Source: Symbiodinium natans
Lineage: Eukaryota; Sar; Dinophyceae; Suessiales; Symbiodiniaceae
Length of the DNA: 63,916 nt
Assembly (NCBI GenBank): GCA_905221605.1
Contig: CAJNDS010000650.1
Coordinates: 35,001 to 98,916, forward strand
Direction of reading: 5' to 3'
Shown here: positions 10,831 to 22,384 of the stretch, piece after piece
Layout: every line of letters starts with the position of its first letter
Position numbering within the stretch: the stretch's first letter is position 1
The notes under the pieces: generated by a model
What the model was told of the DNA's origin: nothing
What the model saw: only the letters and a program-made list of their open reading frames with translations
The model's database searches: none
Made by a program: the position numbers and the translations under genes

Positions 10831-13800
10831 GTGCGGCCAATGCCTCGGACGCCATGAGATCCCTGCAGGCGCTCGCGACGCTGAGTGCCCGGCTTCACGG
10901 CGCGGCGCAAGGCCGTGGCTCGGTTTTGGGGGTTGGGGGGATGAGGGCTTGAGGGCTTGAGGGTTTGGGGGCTGGGGGTTTGGGGGGTTGAGGGCTTTGG
11001 TGGATGTGGTTTGGGTTGGGGTTTTGGGGTTTTGGGGTGGTTTTGGGGTGGTTTCGGGGTTTTGGGGTTTTGGGGTTTTGGGGTTTTGGGGTTTTGGGGG
11101 TTTGGGGGTTTGGGGGTTTGGGGGTTTCGGGGTTTCGGGGTTTGGGGGTTTGGGGGTTTGGGGGTTTGGGGGTTTGGGGTTTGGGGTTTGGGGTTTGGGG
11201 TTGAGGGTGTATGTGTCTGAGGGTTTCTGACTTTCCCCCTAAGCTTCGTTTGTTGCTCGCCTTGTGGTATCAGCTGCTCCGTAAACTCCTGGCACCTGTG
11301 GTTGCCCCCTACTAAAGCAGGCTGTTACCCTGCCAAAACGGTGCTAAACCTAGAGCCAGGCATCAAGACCCGCGAAGATCCCTCAACACTGAACCCCCAA
11401 ACCCTCCAAACCCCCCCAAAACCTGCAAAAACCCTCTCAACCCTCGACCCCCCCCATCAGGCCCCTAAACCCTCAACCCAGAAGCCTAGGCTCCAAGATG
11501 GACCAGCTCGACACGCAGCTTACCAGTGGCATCGCCCACATGCAGGGGCTGGCGCGCCTGAATGCGAAGGCGGAGACGTGAGTGGGGTTTGGGGTTTCGG
11601 GTGTTTGGAGTTTAGGGGTGTTTGGGGTTTAGGGTGTTTAGGGGCCTGGGGCTCAGGGGTTGAGGGCTCCAGGGTCCAGGTTTGGGGGCTGAGGCTTAGG
11701 GATTCATTACGTGGAGGATACATCTGTCCCGGCTTTTGAACCTTGAGTCCCCCGAGCCCCAAGGCGCTGGGAGTCTACAAGCACTTCCTGAACGCCTCGA
11801 ACCACGTGCACGACGGCAAGCGCTCGAAGGGGCTGCTACGGGCGCAGCACGAGGTGCTTGTGTCACTGGACAAGCGCCCCGCCCAAAAAGAGCTGCAATG
11901 TCATCGCCTCAACCTAAACCTTAGACCCCAAAACCAAAACAAAAAAACACAAACAAGGACACGTGCAGAAAGCCTGTGAGCCCTTGAATTGCTTAAGCCC
12001 CCCAAACCCCTACATCCCGAAGCCTTGCTACCATTCCTCCAACACCAGCCCTACATTATGGTACATCGTTTTGCTTGGGATGTTCCCCTTTTTATAGTAA
12101 CAGTCCTTAGAAGGGATTATAGCAGTCATTATAGCACCCCCCCCACTATACTCCCGAGAAAGGGCTGTTAGGATAAGGGGGGAACATCCCAAGTTGTTGC
12201 TGTTAGAGAATCCCAAACCCTAAGCCCTAAACCCTAAACCCTAAACCCTAAACCCTAAACCCTAAACCCTAAACCCTAAACCCCAAACCCTAAACCCTAA
12301 ACCCTAAACCCTAAACCCTAAACCCTAAACCCTAAACCCTAAGGATGCAAAAGTAGTTGGGGGATCTTGTCTGGCCCCACCGAGGATCTGGTGGTCCCTG
12401 CGCGGGAAGATGGACAAGTGTGGATCTCAAAAAGGGGGGGCCGGGCTGACCCTAAACCCCTAAACCCCTCACCCTTAAACCCCTAACCCCTAAACCCTAG
12501 CCCTAAACTCTAAACCCTAAACCCTAAACCCCAAACCCGAAACCCTAAACTCTGGGGTCTCAGGGCTCAGTGGGATGAGGGGGTTTCCGAAATTAGGGGC
12601 ACCTTTTTTGGGGTCCATAATCATCAGGGAATCCGATTATTGGGGGTTTGTATTGGGGGTTCCTTCATTTTCGTGAACCACCATGAGGGAATTGGGTGCA
12701 CACAGGCTTCGCAGTGTCGTACGGTTCAAGTGGTTTGCGGATTGCGCCCTTGTGGAGAAGTAAGGTTGACCTCGCAGGTTGGTGCATCTCCTGCACGCGC
12801 CCAGGTACTTCGATGCGGCGGACAAGGAAGTGAAGAGCTTCATGCCCCTCGGTCATTCGGATTTTTTTTTTTTTTGTTTTTGTGGGGGGGGGGGGGGTTT
12901 GGGGCTTCTGGCACTTCCTGGGGCAAGTGTTTTTGGGGTTTTCAGGCCTGCTGCATGGCGCTTGGCTTGTGTGGGGAGTCTACGAAGGTTTTCGGCATTC
13001 AGGGTGATCGCCGACACTTACCTTTCCGACACAAGCGGAGGGGATCGCGCGTCATCTTCAGCGGCTCATACAGTTGTGCCGACTCCGCACAGATCCTGGT
13101 AGCTTGGGCTTTGAACAGACCCCAGAACCCGAAACCCCAACTGAGGAGATCCCTGGCGATGATGCAGGACTATCAGCAGTGCCACTCAGGCCTGCCGCGG
13201 GTTTCTTTGGGTCTAGGGTTGAGGGTTTAGGGTTTGGGGTTTAGGGTTTGGGGTATAGGGCTCAAAGGTCAGCAGTGCACCTTCATCCATCCTTGTGGCA
13301 CAGAGGCTACACCGACCTGCTTGCCACCTACAAGACGACAATGCGGGTGTCGGGCCGCACCCATGCGCTTCTACGGGACACGTGGCGCGAGTGCGACTTG
13401 ACAGATGACAAGCACAGTTTCAGGTCTTGTGGTGGACCCTGTACCCGAAACCCTAAACCCTAAACCCTAAACCCTAAACCCTAAACCCTAAGCCCTTGAC
13501 TAGAGATCCCAAAACTCCTTAACTTTGAGTGTGAGAAATGACCTCCGGCGGAAGCCTGTGCAGGCAGCAACCTCGTTGGAGAGCTTGCAGCCACTATAGG
13601 CGACAGTCACCTGGCCGCAGCAGCCCACGGTTGCTTCCGAGAAGCTGTTGGGATTGGGTGGGTTTATGGTCTCAGGCAGAACGAGGTGATAAGGCTGAGA
13701 AGGCTCCCTGAAATTGAGAACGCCCTCCACCCCCTCCCCCACTCGAAGTCAGGTGACGCCTTTACCACCTTTCTGGCAAAAGAGGGCTGCGCCTCCTCTT

Positions 13801-13838
13801 TGGCACTGCAAACAAGGCGCGGGGCCGAGGTCCTACGG
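10831..13838 (+). CDS. Exon series of an unrecognised gene, part 4
   Basis: Ten segments with good coding character: 10831-10911 (MRSLQALATLSARLHGAAQ, GC donor), 11498-11577 (MDQLDTQLTSGIAHMQGLAR, canonical GTGAGT donor), 11764-11891 (ALGVYKHFLNASNHVHDGKR then a Lys-rich helix), 12357-12438 (GPTEDLVVPAREDGQVWISK), 12778-12859 (RYFDAADKEVKSFMPLGHS), 13002-13100, 13142-13202, 13306-13423 (GYTDLLATYKTTMRVSGRT, later RECDLTDDKHSF), 13564-13655 (NLVGELAATIGDSHLAAAAH) and 13753-13838 (DAFTTFLAKEGCASSLALQ). The 13306-13838 segments read as a helical globular domain. I could not assign a family. The acceptor before 13306 and the donor at 13424 are well defined. Confidence 0.5.
10930..11205 (+). repeat. 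GGGTTTG/GGGTTTTG variant array
   Basis: Irregular TTTTGGGG, TTTGGGGG and TTTCGGGG units. It begins right after the GC donor at 10912. Confidence 0.85.
12075..12192. mobile_element. Foldback element family A, copy 2
   Basis: Arms TTGGGATGTTCCCC and GGGGAACATCCCAA, inner arms around AACAGTCCTTAGAAGGGATT. The loop carries a poly-C run (12136-12144). Confidence 0.85.
12210..12345 (-). repeat. CCCTAAA array
   Basis: About 19 nearly perfect units, ending 12 bp before an exon-like segment. Confidence 0.95.
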
Positions 13839-14189
13839 GTAGCTGGGTGAGAGGTGCCTTGCGGATCTAGAGGTTATCCTTATATACCTAACCCTAAAAA
13901 CCCTAAACCCTAAACCCTCAACCCCCTGTAGTCCCTTGAACTCCCATTGCCAAGCAGGAATCAAGCCCGCTTGGCGATGGCTGGCATGCGTGGCCAGGAT
14001 GCAACACACAGGGTTTAGGGTTTAGGGTTTAGGAGGGGTCTATGAGAATGTGCAGCTTTATCCGTCTTGTCAGGGCGTTAGGTTTCAGGCGGGCTGAGGG
14101 GAACCGCTGTGAAGAAGTCTTGCCTGATTGGCTCAGCAATGTGGACAGGGTGGACTCGGTTGGGCTCCCTTCTTCCTCTCGCTCTCTGT

Positions 14190-14297
14190 TCTGTCTCTTC
14201 CTCTCCCTCCCCCTCTCCCTCGCCCTCTTCCTCGCTATCTTTCTCTCTCTCTCTCTCTCTCTCTCGCTCTCGCTCTCGCTCTCGCTCTCGCTCTGCA
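14190..14297 (-). repeat. CT / CTCGCT pyrimidine array
   Basis: Pyrimidine-rich on the + strand upstream of an exon; mirrors the purine arrays at 8.1 and 9.4 kb. Confidence 0.95.
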
Positions 14298-14390
14298 CAC
14301 TCTGCCCAACGCTTTGGGCTTCACACAGTGTTCGCATGGAACAGGATCAGGGCTGTGGAGCACTGAGGCCTTCTCTGGCACCGTTTTCAG

Positions 14391-14897
14391 GTGGCCGGAC
14401 TTGGCAATCCCGATACAGATGTTCTGACTGCTGCAATGCAACGCCTCGAAGACAGCTACAGACACTTGGTGACAAAGCCTTGCCCAGAGGGTCCAAATAC
14501 CCTTTCTTTATGGTTTTGAGTCCCCAAAAACCACAACTTGAAGGGTTTTTGGGCCGTAAGGCCATAAACATTCAGGGTATTTGGACCCGCTGGGTTGTAT
14601 GGGATGTTTCCACATCTTTTTTGACAGAGAGGTCGGTCGGCTGGGTTGTTCATGGCTTGGGAGCATGATGCAGCTCCGTCGATTTCCCGCTAGCAACCTC
14701 AGCCATACCCATTTCTTTGTGGTACTTTACCGTAACTTTAGATCCTTACCTTTTTTTGGGTTTATTGGGTTTCTTAATAAGGCAGCTAAAAGTTTAATTT
14801 ATAGCTACCCTCCTGAGTGCAGCCAAGATATTAACATGCTACTGCAAGCCCTGAAACCCATGGCATGCAGCACATTCGCGGGCTTGTGCAATGCGAG
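14391..14897 (+). CDS. Exon series of an unrecognised gene, part 5
   Basis: Three exons join in one frame. 14391-14476 follows TTTTCAG and contains VAGLGNPDTDVLTAAMQRLE, ending at a GC donor. 14628-14701 follows TTTTTTGACAG and continues EVGRLGCSWLGSMMQLRR. 14828-14897 contains INMLLQALKPMACSTFAGL and ends at a canonical GTGAGG donor. The first intron carries a foldback element (14489-14588); the second is almost exactly one dispersed 113-bp element (14714-14827). Phases match across both introns (2 then 1), which supports the model. Function unknown; it could be the 3' part of the upstream exon series or a separate gene. Confidence 0.5.
14489..14588. mobile_element. Foldback element family G
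   Basis: Arms GGGTCCAAATACC and GGGTATTTGGACCC; the interior contains CCCCAAAAACCACAACTTGA. It occupies most of intron 14477-14627. Confidence 0.8.
14714..14827 (+). mobile_element. Dispersed 113-bp element, copy 2 (forms an intron)
   Basis: Nearly identical to the copy at 333. It accounts for all but 12 bases of the intron 14702-14827: the exon ends at A14701, a GC donor follows, the element begins 12 bases later, and its final AAG is the acceptor used by the exon INMLLQALKP. Confidence 0.8.
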
Positions 14898-15470
14898 GTG
14901 AGGCGTTAGCCGCTCAGGGCTGCAAGAACTGAGTGGCCCCCCCCACACCTCTTGACTTGCTTGGGCAGAACGGCTCAGCTTGAAAAAAAGATGCATGCGA
15001 CTTTGAGAGCATCGGCAACACCCTAACCCATGGTTTCATGGGTTATGGCTTCGAAAAACCCCTAAACCCAAAGCCCTGTTCGCCCAGCTTACTCTGAATC
15101 TAATGTCTGGACTCCAAAGCACCCAGGCAACGAAGCAAGAAGCTGCGGGGTTAGTTTTCAAGTAGCACCCCACCCCTCCCCCAAGTTTGTTGAAGGTTCA
15201 ATGGTTGAGGGTTCAGAGGTCGTGGCTGACGTTAGCTCCCTGAAAGCAACAAACGCACCAAAACCTAACACCCCAAACCCTTAAACCCGAATTAAACACT
15301 ACCCGGCTCTGAGCCCCCCACTCCTGAGAGCTGTGTGCTCCCCGTTTCGGGTTGTGGGCTCAGGTGGTTTCGATGGTGAGTGGTCCACATAGGTCGTTTT
15401 TGGACGAACACTCCAGACCCAAGCTAGTGGAGACCAGAGGAGTTTAGAGCTCAGGGGCCTTGGGGTTAGG

Positions 15471-15570
15471 TTGGGAGGTTCCCCCTTATACTAACAGTCC
15501 TTAATAGGGATTATATATGGGGGGGGGGGGGTACTATAATCCCCTATTAGCATAAGGGGGAACATCCCAA
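15471..15570. mobile_element. Foldback element family A, copy 3
   Basis: Best-kept left arm (TATACTAACAGTCCTTAATA); right arm GCATAAGGGGGAACATCCCA. Loop is a poly-G run. It ends 125 bp before the proposed DUF218 start codon. Confidence 0.85.
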
Positions 15571-15694
15571 GGGTTCGGAGTCTTGGCCCCATGTGGACCC
15601 GAGCCCATGAATTGCACGATGCCTCGGGATCGAGCCTCCGGGCTGCCAGATGCGTTTGATTTGTCAGTCCGATTCCGAATTTCGGAGGCGGCCC

Positions 15695-18600
15695 ATGCCT
15701 CCAAGAAACTGCGCCGGACTTGCGGTGAGCTTGTTCGGCGCCCTCGTGCTCCTCGCGGTTCTGCCCAGCCGCACCGGAGCCCTCGTGCACGCGAGCCAGG
15801 ATGACGCGCAGCTGAAGAGCCGGCAGGGAATCGACTGGGGAAGGCAGAACAAGCTGCCGCCGTGGATGACCTCCATCACTGAGGGTGCAGATCAGGCAAT
15901 CGCCGTGGTGCTCGGCCAGTCCCTGAAGCCCGATGGATCAGCGCCCCAAGTTCTGCTGGACCGGGCTGCGATGGCCAGGAAGCTGCTGAAACAGGGGACG
16001 GTCAAGAAAGTGATCGTGTCGGGTGGCGACCCAGCCGGGGTGGGTTTCACGGAGGCCTCCACCACTGCGCGAGTGCTGGTGAAGGCTGGGATTCCTTTGG
16101 AAGTGATTATCCAAGAGTCGCAGGCCACGACCACTGCGGAGAATGCCTGGTTTGTTCTTCGATGGATCCCGAAAGGGACTGGCCGGGTCTACATCGTCAC
16201 CTCGGATTTCCATATGCCGCGTGCCACCTACATCTTCCAAGAGGTCCGGTGAGCCCACCTTGTGTGCTTCAGCCAGCCCTCTAACCCGCAATTCCCACGA
16301 AGCTTCCCAATTGGGGTTTCTGAACAGAAGGGTATTTTTCTAAAAGGGGATTCTATTCCATTTGGGGAATGAAAGGGGTCCCCCTATTTTCGCAAACCCC
16401 CCAAAACCACCTGGAAGCTACCGAACCCCAAGCCCTCAGTCCTGCCGGAAGGTCTTCAACCACTTCTATGCGATGATGGAGGAGACGTACAGGGATGATC
16501 CGCAGTGGAGCCTTGGCTTGGGCCAAGATGCCACTTGCTTGTGGTGTTTCGGCTTCAGGGCTTCGGTGGAACCGGAACTTGTGGGGGTTTGGGGATTTAG
16601 GGGTCGAACGGACTGGTTTGGCAGTTCACCCAAACCCCGGATTTTTAAGAGCTGAGCCTTAAGCACAACCCCAACCTGAACGCCTGAAGCCTTCAACCCT
16701 CCCCTCAACATCAAGCCGAGGACCCCCTCAACCCCATTCCTTTAAGAAGCTGAGAGCCCAGGACGAGCCCGTCCAAGAGATATCCCCGTCTGGAGCTCGT
16801 GCAGGCGAGAGTTCCTAAGCCCTACCAGTAGACCATAAGCCCCAAACTCAAAAGACACCTTCGGGTCTTCCCGAAACCTTCGGACGTTTCCCCGAGCTTC
16901 TGCCGGCCGACTTGTGTTAAGTCTTAACTGCAGTGCAAAATAGGTAGCAGGCACAATGCTTCTCGACGCAGGATCGGTTTTGGTTCATGGGGGGGGGAGG
17001 GGCGGTTGGGGGGGGGGGGGGGGGGGGGGGGCTCCGCGTTTGTTGTCCAGTTTTCAAACTAGCACCCCAAAGCCCTGAAGAACTACAAGTCCTAAACCCC
17101 ATAACTTCCTGCGTTTCTGGTGAACAAGGGAGACAAGGGGAGACGGGTTGCGGGGACCAATGGTTCGGTTCTCATACTTGGGTTTGAGATTTGGGGTTTA
17201 GGGTCTAGGGTTTGGCGTTTAGGGTTTAGGGCATACCCCCCAAACGATAGTCCTTGATATGGGAAGGATCAATAAGCGGGCACATCCAGTTCCAAGTGCT
17301 CCACTGACTCCTTGTCGTCGCTAGTGCCAAACGCTGGGTCATTCCAGGCAACCCAGTGTCCTTCAAGGATTGTCCCTCAGCCCTTAACCCTAAACACCCC
17401 CCTAAACCCCAAAAGGGATCCTGGTTGTAAGTTAAGGCCTATTTCCGACTAAGGGGGAATTCTGGTCTGGGATTCGGGTTTGGTCCTCCCAGGCGCCACC
17501 AGGGTCTTCTGCATTGCTGTTAGCGAACTTCATTTCGGGTTTCCAGGCCATCCCACCCAAAACCCAAAACCCTAAACCCTAAACCCTAAACCCTAAACCC
17601 TAACCCCTAAGCCCAAAACCCTAAACCCTAAGCCCTAAGCCCCAAACCCTAAACCCTACATCCCCCTTCTCAGGCCCCTCGTGCTCTAAAGCCTGCGCCG
17701 CTGTGCAGGCTCCCACCGCAAGCTTCTGCGGCGCCAATGCGAGCCTGAGCCTGGCCTTCATCCTGGATTTTCTGGGTGCCGGTTATGCTTTGCTTTGTCT
17801 GTCTCTCCCTCTCTCTCACACATATATATGCATATACTTTTCTATGCGTGTGTGTGTATATATATATGTATACACATATGCGGACTTGATTTTTCAAAGA
17901 TCCGGAGCCGCGGTCCGGTTTTTGGGGGATGCCAGGCCTTGGCTTAGGGTTCTTGTTTCGAGGCTTAAGTGGGGGCTTAGGGGTTTAGGGGTGGGAATTT
18001 CAGTTTGGGGGTGTAGGACGACTCCCGGCAATCCGATAGCCTTCGCACCCAGACCTGAGTTCAGGGATTGGGGTTTCGGTCTGTTGTAGAAGGACGATGA
18101 AAGGCGTTAGGGGTTCCAGACCCAGGTGGGTTCCTTACATAGCCCCTTGCTAAATCCTAAGCCCTGAGCCCGGTACCCTAAACCCTCAACCATATCCCCT
18201 GCTGAAACTGTCCGCTTTTTGGAGAGTTCCGTCTGCAGAAGCCCAGGAATCGTGACCACACGACTGGGGCAGAAACTCGCGTGCACTCGAGCCTTGAGGT
18301 TCAGGTTTAGGCCTAGACTCGGAGGGTTTAGGGTAAACCAGTGCTGTAGAGCATCGGGGAGGTACCCATAGGGGCGAGCCTGCAACCATCACTCGGCCAA
18401 GAGAGCTGAACTTGAATCTTGTGGGTTGTAGGCCCTACACTCCACAAGCTCCTGCCTTGCTAAGCACCCTGATCTCTTGGGAAAACCCCAAAATGCCCAA
18501 CCAGAGTCCTCCCGAGGACATCAACGAGTTCTCCCTGGCGAAGCGCGCGCGGGACGAGCTGAAATTTCTGGGCTCAGGGGAGGTGAGCCGGTCGATGTAT

Positions 18601-19738
18601 GGCCAGCCGCTGAGCAACATCCTGCCGCTTCGCGAGAAGGGTTTTGGAGGCATCGGGGGGTCTCAAAGCCATCTCAAAAGCCATCTCAAAAGCCATCTCA
18701 AAGCCATCTCAAAGCCATCTCAATGCCATCTCAAAGCTGCAGAGGCTTGGGGGTCTCTACCCTGTCGGTTGCAGTGTTGCGAACCAAGAATGAACTCTAG
18801 CTCTGGGCTCAGGGATGGGGGTTGTTCCATGCTGGGCTCCTTTTGCACGGGACCCTGGTTCAGAAGAGCGGAAGGCAGAAAGGCTCCTCCGCCCGGTCCC
18901 TCTGCCCCTAGTGGCACCTTCAAGAGCTCCCCGCGTATCAGACGCGGGCAAGTAGCCGCCACAGAGAACACGGCAGCCAACATGCAGCTACCCTTCGTAC
19001 CGAGTTTAGTGCAAGAATTCCAGTTTGAGACTCCAAAGTCCTTGAGCCACTTTGTGGATCCAAGGTACATCTGGCCGATTCAGATCAACGTGACCAAGGA
19101 CACACCGAAACCCCAACCTCTACACTAAATCCCAGAGTCCCAAATTCCGAAGCCCTAAGCTCCCTAAACCAAGGCCCAAGCCCCAAATGTCGAATCTCAA
19201 CCCCCCCGCCCCCCAAATCACTGAAAACTCAGATGCCCACGACCCGACGAGCAAGTTTAAGAACCTCCCACTGTTCGGAGGGGCATTAGTAACCTGTGAT
19301 TCCGTGGGGTCTCCACTATTTTGCTTAAGAACCCCAAAAGAAAAGATAAAAACTCCTATATTAACCTTAATAAGGAAGAATATTATATATATTTTTTCGG
19401 TGTTCTTAAGCAATTAGTAGGTCTAAAGGTGCCTTCAAGGCTTCAGAGGCTTCTTCTCCCCCCCGTCAGTTCAGGAGTCTCAAGCCCCCAAGAGCCGAAA
19501 GGCTCTCCTCCAAAACCCCAAACCCATCCCAACCAAGCCGAACGCTACAGCCCTGGACCCCTAAGCCCCCTAAAGCCGTAACACCCCCAGGGCCCCCCCT
19601 CCTCATTCCGACGAGGACCCCGAGAACGGTCCCAACTTCAAAGCCGCCATGGCCACCGCGATGAACACCGCCGAAGGCCTCTGCGAGTGCGTCTCCCCGC
19701 CACAAGAAGGCGGGGCTGGGGGTTGGGTTAGGGTTTAG
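15695..19738 (+). CDS. DUF218 (YdcF/SanA-type) domain protein, N-terminally anchored
   Basis: The first exon (15695-16243) has Met at 15695 followed at once by a hydrophobic stretch (LAVSLFGALVLLAVLP), so a signal peptide or anchor is likely. Then come the DUF218 hallmarks: AIAVVLGQSLKPDG (beta strand and loop), a helix LLDRAAMARKLLKQG, KKVIVSGGDPAGVGFTEA, the ATTTAENA helix cap, and VYIVTSDFHMPRATYIFQE with the conserved S-x-x-H-x-x-R-A pattern. In bacteria YdcF binds S-adenosylmethionine and SanA/ElyC affect the cell envelope; no eukaryotic substrate is known to me. Later exons: 16452-16509 (VFNHFYAMMEETYRDD), possibly 16747-16803, possibly 17690-17783, 18505-18647 (PEDINEFSLAKRARDELKFL, MYGQPLSNILPLRE), 19065-19098 (YIWPIQINVTK, GA donor) and 19616-about 19711 (DPENGPNFKAAMATAMNTAE). 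Start at 15695 rather than the in-frame upstream codons because it places the hydrophobic segment at the N terminus. The exon set after 16509 is less certain. Confidence 0.75.
16986..18500. other. Intron-rich stretch of the DUF218 gene
   Basis: This stretch holds a poly-G run (about 17007-17031), short telomere-type tracts (17180-17232, 17560-17660), a TA/CA microsatellite (17820-17880) and only one convincing exon-like segment at about 17690-17783 (AVQAPTASFCGANASLSLAF). The 17231-17290 part resembles one half of foldback family A (AGTCCTTGATATGGGAAGGA), too decayed to call. Confidence 0.4.
18661..18740 (+). repeat. Short tandem repeat, 11-12 bp unit
   Basis: Six to seven head-to-tail copies of AAAGCCATCTC with 0-1 extra A, directly after the MYGQPLSNILPLRE exon. 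It stays open in one frame (repeated SHLK), but the tandem structure and its position next to a donor suggest an intron-start repeat. Confidence 0.8.
19312..19420. mobile_element. Foldback element family B, copy 2
   Basis: Left CACTATTTTGCTTAAGAACC, right GTTCTTAAGCAATTAGTAG, AT-rich interior. In the interval between the last two DUF218 exons. Confidence 0.8.
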
Positions 19739-19779
19739 GGTGTTTAGGGTTCGGGAGGGGTGTCTGGGGGCGGAATTGA

Positions 19780-20035
19780 TTTCCAAATCCTTACACAATC
19801 TAGAATATATGATGAATCTGCAAAGATTTGAATACTGCTTTCTTATAGATTTGATTGGATGTTTTCTCATGCCTGAGGTTCACGGTTCTCAAATATTTCT
19901 AGAATCATCTCAAAACCAAGAATATCAAATTGATAAAATTGTCAGAAATATTTTCTGAGTTTATTTGAGTTCCTCGCATAAATTTGCTTTTACAATCTTT
20001 CTGAAGTAGGAACATTATTGGAAATTTACTCGTTT
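19780..20035. other. AT-rich island
   Basis: About 250 bp is strikingly AT-rich against a GC-rich surround, with no telomere heptamers and no coding signal. It begins right after a TTTAGGG tract and ends at another. It contains repeated AAATATTT/AGAATATNNA-like words. Possible origins are an organelle-derived fragment, an inserted mobile element, or an AT-rich intron island. Confidence 0.6.
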
Positions 20036-20360
20036 TGAGGGTTTAGGGTTTAGGGTTTCGGGTTTAGGCTGGGTTGGTTCGGGGGGGTGAGGTTTGGGTT
20101 GCGGGGGCTTTAGGCGGGCGGAAGGGGGGTTGAGGGGGTTGAGGGTTTAGGAGTTTTTAGGGGGTTCAGTGTAGGGCGTTTGGGTTCAGCGATGCTTACC
20201 GGGTGTAGGGTTTAGGGGGTTATGGGGCTGAGGAGTTTATTGGGCTTTAGGGTTCAGGGTCAATGCCGAAACTCCACAGCTTGTGAAGCCTGCAGAGGAA
20301 ACTACTATACAGACTATACGCCTGAATTAAGCCCTTGGACTTTTGAGCCCTCAAAGCCAG

Positions 20361-21819
20361 ATCGCCATAAAAGGTGGAGTGGAGCTTCCGTATCCTCTGC
20401 AGCTGCCTGTGCCGCAGCAGCGCCAGGGGTCGTCCGACTGGCGTGACATTTGCCCCGACATGATGGTCTAGGGTTCAGGATTAAAGTAGCAGGCAGGGTC
20501 TCGGGTTGTCTAGTCTAGGTAGGCTCGGCCCAAGACGTTCCATGGCCTCGGAAACACGAGTAGCCGAGGCTTTCCTATTGCTCTCGGTGCCATCTTATCC
20601 CCATTCGCAACGGTTCCCCCAGCCCCGTATGACCCGTAAAGGCACCAACCCCTAAACGCAACCGCAAGCATCCTCCCTCTCTGGGTGCCTTGATCGCCTG
20701 GGGATGAGACACGGCGCTGATAGCTTGCGCTTGAGTGGCTCCTCGCGATCAACAAAAAGAGGACTCGCGCGCACCCAGCCCTAAAGCCTCGACTTGCTTG
20801 GGGGAGTTCTGAGTGTTTCGGGCTTGATGTGAAAGTGGTCTCTCCGCAGACGCAGTCCTTCAGTCACCATCGTCCCGTTGATGGAGTGCTGGATGACCCA
20901 TTCAGAAGGCTGGAGGCAGCCCCTCATTCCGACCGTTGGGGGTTCTGGGGAAACTCTGACTGCAATACTTTAAGATACTCTAAACCTAAATACTACGAAC
21001 CCAGCAAGCCACACAAGCTACAGATAAGACAACGGTTCCGTACCAGTTCCACAGGGTTGGGAGATGAGGCAAGCACACCAGGGTCTCCAACCACAACGGC
21101 CAGTATGTGGCATCTCTTTCTTCTCACTTCTTTTGCAACGAGGTTCAGGGGTTGAGGGTCGCCCTGCTCATGATTAAACCCCAAACCCCAAACCCAAAAC
21201 CCAAAACCCAAAAAATCCTAACCTGCAAGCCCTAAACCCTAAACCCTACATCCTACACCCCAAACCCTAGCCGAATGCCACGCACGCTCGGCTGCAGCTT
21301 GGCTCTTGGAGCCGTAATGTGCCGCCAAGCTTGAAACCGGCCCAGCAGAAGTCCCTTGGCACCCTGAGGGTTACGGTTTAGGGTTTAGGGTTTAGGGTTT
21401 AGGGTTTAGGGTTTAGGGTTTAGGGTTTAGGGTTTAGGGTTTAGGGTTTAGGGTTTAGGTTCAGGGTTTAGGGTTCAGGGGTTGGGGTTTAGGGTTCAGG
21501 GCGACAACATCCAAAAGTCAAGCCGAGCAATGGCGACTAATAATTAGCCAATAAGGGTAGACTGTGCAGGCTGGTTGCTTTGTCTCGCGTCGCCTGGTAG
21601 AAATATGCGTCGGGGATCCTGAAGGTGGGAGGATTCCACATCTTTGGACTGCGACCGCGGGGCAGTCCCGTGTCGTCTTGGAACGGTTGCTGTTTCGATT
21701 TTGCTTGGGGACTTGCTGCCAGCACGCACGCCCCGCGAGAGTGTCGTAAAAACCGAAAGCATCAGTGCTCGCAAGGTCTTGGAGCTCTTAAGCATTGATG
21801 TGTACTTCAGCGGACTGAC
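20361..21819 (+). CDS. Exon-like segments upstream of the kinase, unknown
   Basis: Four segments look coding on the + strand: 20361-20465 (VELPYPLQLPVPQQRQGSSD then WRDICPDMM), 20850-20968 (SFSHHRPVDGVLDDPFRR), 21024-21142 (TGLGDEASTPGSPTTTASMW) and about 21640-21819 (VAVSILLGDLLPARTPRES, then ISARKVLELLSIDVYFSG), the last ending in a canonical GTGAGT donor. They could encode the N-terminal part of the protein kinase whose glycine-rich loop starts at 22.4 kb, or a separate gene. Minus-strand reading of 20510-20755 is also open but has no splice context. Low certainty on grouping. Confidence 0.4.
21365..21500 (+). repeat. TTTAGGG array
   Basis: About 18 units; the last few carry C variants. 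Confidence 0.95.
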
Positions 21820-21944
21820 GTGAGTTGAATCCAGTTTTAGGGTTTAGGCTTTAGGCTTAGGGCTACACGGGTTTAAGGGGGCATTGGGGTGTAGGCCCCT
21901 GGCGCCAGCCCCGCTCTCTAAACCTGTAAACTGTAAACCCTGAA

Positions 21945-22036
21945 CCCTAAACCCTAAACCCTAAACCCTAAACCCTAAACCCTAAACCCTAAACCCTAAA
22001 CCCTAAACCCTAAACCCTAAACCCTAAACCCTAAAC
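21945..22036 (-). repeat. CCCTAAA array
   Basis: About 13 perfect units, facing the + orientation array at 22131-22200. Confidence 0.95.
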
Positions 22037-22277
22037 GATTCGTTAGCAGCGAAGGTCCGAGGGATGGCTCCAGCTCTAGCACGCCCTGAGTCCGACGACT
22101 GCCTGACCTCGTTTGATGAGGCACCCCTTTAGGGTTAGGGTTTAGGGTTTAGGGTTCAGGGTTCAGGGTTTAGGGTTTAGGGTTTAGGGTTTAGGGTTGA
22201 GCGAGAGGATGCTGGGGGAGTTTGGGCCGAAGACCTGAGACAGCCTGAAGCCCTAAAGGCCTTTGAGACTACAAGAA

Positions 22278-22384
22278 GCCTAAAACCCTAAACCCTAAAC
22301 CCTAAACCCTAAACCCTAAACCCTAAACCCTAAACCCTAAACCCTAAACCCTAAACCCTAAACCCTAAACCCTAAACCCTAAAG
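22278..22384 (-). repeat. CCCTAAA array flanked by a 25-bp repeat
   Basis: About 15 perfect units. The array is bounded on both sides by near-copies of AAAGGCCTTTGAGACTACAA / AAAGGCCTCTGAGACCACAA, as if it had been inserted with duplication of its target. Confidence 0.85.

Noticed and set aside
15938-16291. Minus-strand open frames across the DUF218 exon
   Set aside because: The + strand carries all DUF218 motifs in order; the minus frames are its antisense.
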